This document shows, in pieces, positions 61,681-64,000 of a stretch of DNA of 64,000 bases (position 1 is its first letter; each line of letters starts with the position of its first letter). Source of the stretch: Streptococcus plurextorum DSM 22810 (lineage in GTDB: Bacteria > Bacillota > Bacilli > Lactobacillales > Streptococcaceae); the NCBI RefSeq assembly GCF_000423745.1, contig NZ_AUIO01000001.1, positions 62,001 to 126,000 on the forward strand. The letters run 5' to 3'. A model generated the notes under the pieces. That model did no database searches. It was given only the letters and a program-made list of their open reading frames with translations, and was not told where the DNA came from. The translations under genes were made by a program, and so were the position numbers.

Positions 61681-62481
61681 TTACTCCTTTGCAAAGAGAG
61701 TTCCCAACTTTTCACCATCCAAGACACGTAGAATGTCACGCGGATTAGCCCCATTCATGAGAACCATTTTTCCATTATAGTCAAAGACCATCTGAGCACT
61801 TTGAATTTTACTCAACATGCCTCCTGTCCCAAACTTACTGCCTGCTCCACCTGCCGATTTGATGATTTCATCCGTTATTTCTGGAACAAAATGACGTAGC
61901 TTAGCATCGGCATAAATAGTCGGATTTTTATCAAAGAGCCCATCAATATCAGACAACATCACTAAAAGATCAGCTTTTACAATCTTTGCAACGATAGCTG
62001 ATAACCGGTCATTATCACCAAATTTAGTTGCATGATCCATTTCATCAACGCTGACAGCATCATTCTCATTAACAATCGGAACAATCCTCATTGATAGAAG
62101 GGTTTCAAAGGCATTGGTAACATTTGTCAAACTTTCTGGAAATTCAACCACATCACGCGTCAAGAGAATTTGAGATACCGTGGTCTGATAATGAGAAAAA
62201 ATCTGAGCGTAGAGGTTCATCATCGCAACTTGCCCCACACTAGAAACCGCCTGCTGGCGTTCTAGCTCTTTTGGACGCTTATCAAGCCCTAAGACATTAA
62301 GTCCAAATCCCATAGCTCCTGATGAAACTAGAACGACATCTTTGCCTTGATTCATGAGACTTGAGATGACAAAACCTAACTCATCAATTTTTTTCAAATT
62401 GATTTTACCATTAGCCAATACCAGTGAACTGGTTCCGATTTTAATAACAATGCGTTTTACAGATTCAAAATTTCGTTTCAT
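61681..62481 (-). CDS. proB: Glutamate 5-kinase
   Basis: First step of proline synthesis: phosphorylates glutamate; normally feedback-inhibited by proline. The 266-residue protein has [78 protein letters not shown], and [13 protein letters not shown]. It lacks the C-terminal PUA domain that some bacteria fuse. The start at 62481 gives the family N terminus; the -10 ends 7 bases upstream and there is no ribosome site. Confidence 0.95.
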   Translation of the reverse strand: MKRNFESVKRIVIKIGTSSLVLANGKINLKKIDELGFVISSLMNQGKDVVLVSSGAMGFGLNVLGLDKRPKELERQQAVSSVGQVAMMNLYAQIFSHYQTTVSQILLTRDVVEFPESLTNVTNAFETLLSMRIVPIVNENDAVSVDEMDHATKFGDNDRLSAIVAKIVKADLLVMLSDIDGLFDKNPTIYADAKLRHFVPEITDEIIKSAGGAGSKFGTGGMLSKIQSAQMVFDYNGKMVLMNGANPRDILRVLDGEKLGTLFAKE

Positions 62482-62517
62482 AAGGGTTATTATACCACAT
62501 TTTTTGAAGTTGATTAA
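62482..62517 (-). promoter_or_regulatory. proB promoter, leaderless arrangement
   Basis: TATAAT (62489-62494) with an extended TGG on the minus strand and a weak TTAATC (62512-62517) at 17 bases. Only 7 bases separate the -10 from the ATG. Confidence 0.55.
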
Positions 62518-62644
62518 GGAGAAAAACCTAATCCTTTCCAACCAAAGAAAGCTACTATCTGACTTCATAGCAAACAGTTTGAAAGTAAAAAATGGTCATA
62601 GGATTTAGCCATGTCACAAAACCTGACATGTAAGTGCAAAACGC

Positions 62645-62673
62645 TTGCTTCGCTAGTCGTTTTCTGCTATAAT
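62645..62673 (+). promoter_or_regulatory. Promoter of the glnP-like gene
   Basis: TTGCTT (62645-62650), 17-base spacer, TATAAT (62668-62673) with TGC at the extended -10 position on the plus strand; AGGAG follows before the ATG at 62705. Confidence 0.7.
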
Positions 62674-62704
62674 GGACAGTAATTTTTTAAAAAAGGAGTT
62701 CTGT

Positions 62705-64000
62705 ATGATGAAAAAAATCAAGTTGTTTTTGGCAACGCTACTCACATCCTTACTAGTCGTGACCAATACAACAACTCTAGCAGACACTATAGATGTCGTC
62801 TCTGACACTGCTTATGCCCCTTTTGAATTTAAAGATTCTGATCAAGTTTACAAAGGCATTGATGTTGACTTGATTACTGAGGTGGCTAAACGTTCTGGTT
62901 GGAACTATAGCATCACCTACCCTGGATTTGATGCGGCTGTTAATGCTGTTCAAGCCGGTCAGGCTGATGCCCTCATGGCTGGAACAACGGTCACAGAAGC
63001 TAGGAAGAAAGTCTTTACCTTCTCAGATACCTACTATGATACTGCCGTTGTGCTTTACACACGTCAAGAAACAACAATCTCACAATACAAACAATTAAAA
63101 GGTAAAACTGTCGGCGTCAAAAATGGTACCGCGGCGCAAGCTTTTCTCGAAGAAAATAAAGACAAGTATGGCTATACCATCAAAACCTTTGATACAGGCG
63201 ATTTGATGAACAACAGCCTTGATGCAGGATCTATCGATGCAGCAATGGATGATCAACCTGTCGTTGAATTTGCCATCAAACAAGGTAAGGCCTATGCCAT
63301 CAATATGAAAGGTGAAGCCGTAGGAAGTTTTGCCTTCGCTGTCAAAAAAGGTAGCGACTACGAATATCTTGTAGAGGATTTCAACAAGGCTCTTGCTGCC
63401 ATGAAAGAAGACGGCACCTATCAAGCTATTATGGAAAAATGGCTTGGCGTTGACACCTCAACATTGACTTCAACAGGCGATGCCTCTGCTAAAGCAACAC
63501 CTGTAAAAGCTACTTATAAAATTGTTGCCGATTCCTCATTTGCTCCCTTTGATTTCCAAGATGATGCTGGTAATTATGTTGGTATCGACATGGAGTTGAT
63601 CAAAGCTATTGCAGATCAACAAGGCTTTAAGATTGAGATTTCAAACCCTGGCTTTGATGCAGCGCTAAATGCAGTACAAGCCGGTCAAGCTGACGCTGTT
63701 ATTGCAGGCATGTCTATTACTGATGCCCGTAAAAAAATCTTTGACTTCTCCGATCCTTACTACACATCAAATATCCTTTTGGCAGTCAAAAAAGGCGATA
63801 AAGTTACCTCTTATGCTGACCTATCTGGAAAAACCATCGGCGCTAAGAACGGTACCGCTTCTTATGCTTGGTTGGATGAACATGTCTCAGAATACGGCTA
63901 TAGCATCAAAGTCTTCGACGAAGGCTCAACCATGTATGACAGTCTGAATTCTGGGTCGATTGATGGTCTTATGGATGATGAAGCTGTTTTGAGATACGCT
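62705..64000 (+). CDS. glnP: GlnP-like amino acid ABC transporter: tandem substrate-binding domains (truncated by the window end)
   Basis: The first 432 codons are in the window. Residues 1 to about 25 are a signal peptide (MMKKIKLFLATLLTSLLVV ... LADTI). Two amino-acid-binding domains follow in tandem: about residues 28-250 (VVSDTAYAPFEF...WLGVDTST) and about 270 onward (IVADSSFAPFDF...). Each holds the same GFDAA-NAVQAGQADA segment. In Lactococcus and streptococci such fused domains continue into a permease domain off this window, for glutamine or glutamate uptake. AGGAG lies 6 bases before the ATG. First gene of its unit, divergent from proB. Confidence 0.9.
   Translation, partial: MMKKIKLFLATLLTSLLVVTNTTTLADTIDVVSDTAYAPFEFKDSDQVYKGIDVDLITEVAKRSGWNYSITYPGFDAAVNAVQAGQADALMAGTTVTEARKKVFTFSDTYYDTAVVLYTRQETTISQYKQLKGKTVGVKNGTAAQAFLEENKDKYGYTIKTFDTGDLMNNSLDAGSIDAAMDDQPVVEFAIKQGKAYAINMKGEAVGSFAFAVKKGSDYEYLVEDFNKALAAMKEDGTYQAIMEKWLGVDTSTLTSTGDASAKATPVKATYKIVADSSFAPFDFQDDAGNYVGIDMELIKAIADQQGFKIEISNPGFDAALNAVQAGQADAVIAGMSITDARKKIFDFSDPYYTSNILLAVKKGDKVTSYADLSGKTIGAKNGTASYAWLDEHVSEYGYSIKVFDEGSTMYDSLNSGSIDGLMDDEAVLRYA

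Overview
The window is chromosomal DNA of a Streptococcus. Evidence for the genus: GapN with Cys284, the mvaK1-mvaD-mvaK2-fni mevalonate operon, a tandem-domain GlnP-type transporter, a ula ascorbate regulon, PepV, a lactococcin-972-group ABC pair, and AGGAGG ribosome sites throughout. Species cannot be fixed. Direct repeats between tdk and prfA, and the murF/ddl block, recall S. suis-type sequence from memory; much of the rest recalls pyogenic streptococci. The window may be mosaic. No tRNA, rRNA, CRISPR array, prophage or intact insertion sequence was seen.

Layout. 1-5.5 kb: folC (cut by the edge), rpsU, and the mevalonate operon with a GNAT gene inside it. 5.7-12.2 kb: single-gene units pepF, pckA, pgdA and gapN, each closed by a terminator. 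12.3-15.3 kb: murF, an OsmC-like gene and ddl. 15.5-19.2 kb, plus strand: trkA-trkH potassium uptake and a P-loop protein. 19.3-23 kb: a uracil-DNA-glycosylase-family gene, GNAT, pepV, nitroreductase and a membrane protein. 23-30.7 kb: the ascorbate regulon (ulaABCDEF, PRD regulator, ulaG) with a cre site over the ulaA promoter. 30.9-39.4 kb: uvrC and a run of small accessory enzymes, including an ATP-cone / DUF1858 / DUF438-hemerythrin-PAS group. 39.6-42 kb: dapA, a small membrane protein and asd. 42-48.4 kb: two ABC systems. 48.4-52.5 kb: lysozyme-like protein, nucleoid-associated protein, glyA, phosphoesterase and GNAT. 52.6-54.9 kb: a GC-rich relic followed by a very AT-rich cassette of a 38-residue peptide, an ABC ATPase and an ABC-2 permease. 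54.9-58.8 kb: GNAT, sua5, prmC, prfA and tdk. 58.9-64 kb: a small membrane protein, a tautomerase, apbE, proA/proB (divergent) and the 5' part of a glnP-like gene.

How the genes work together. The mevalonate genes supply isopentenyl diphosphate for undecaprenyl-phosphate, which MurF and Ddl products need for wall synthesis. PgdA modifies that wall and the lysozyme-like protein cuts it. The ula genes carry ascorbate to xylulose 5-phosphate. GapN makes NADPH in glycolysis and PckA runs the gluconeogenic step; both pckA and ulaA carry CcpA-type sites. prfA, prmC and sua5 are translation genes in one overlapping operon.

The most unusual item is the AT-rich cassette at 53067-54905, where an unrecognised 38-residue peptide is wedged between a housekeeping GNAT stop codon and an ABC ATPase start codon. 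A second theme is that three first-in-operon genes (folC, mvaK1, proB) have a -10 element only 6-7 bases before the ATG and no Shine-Dalgarno, as expected of leaderless mRNAs.
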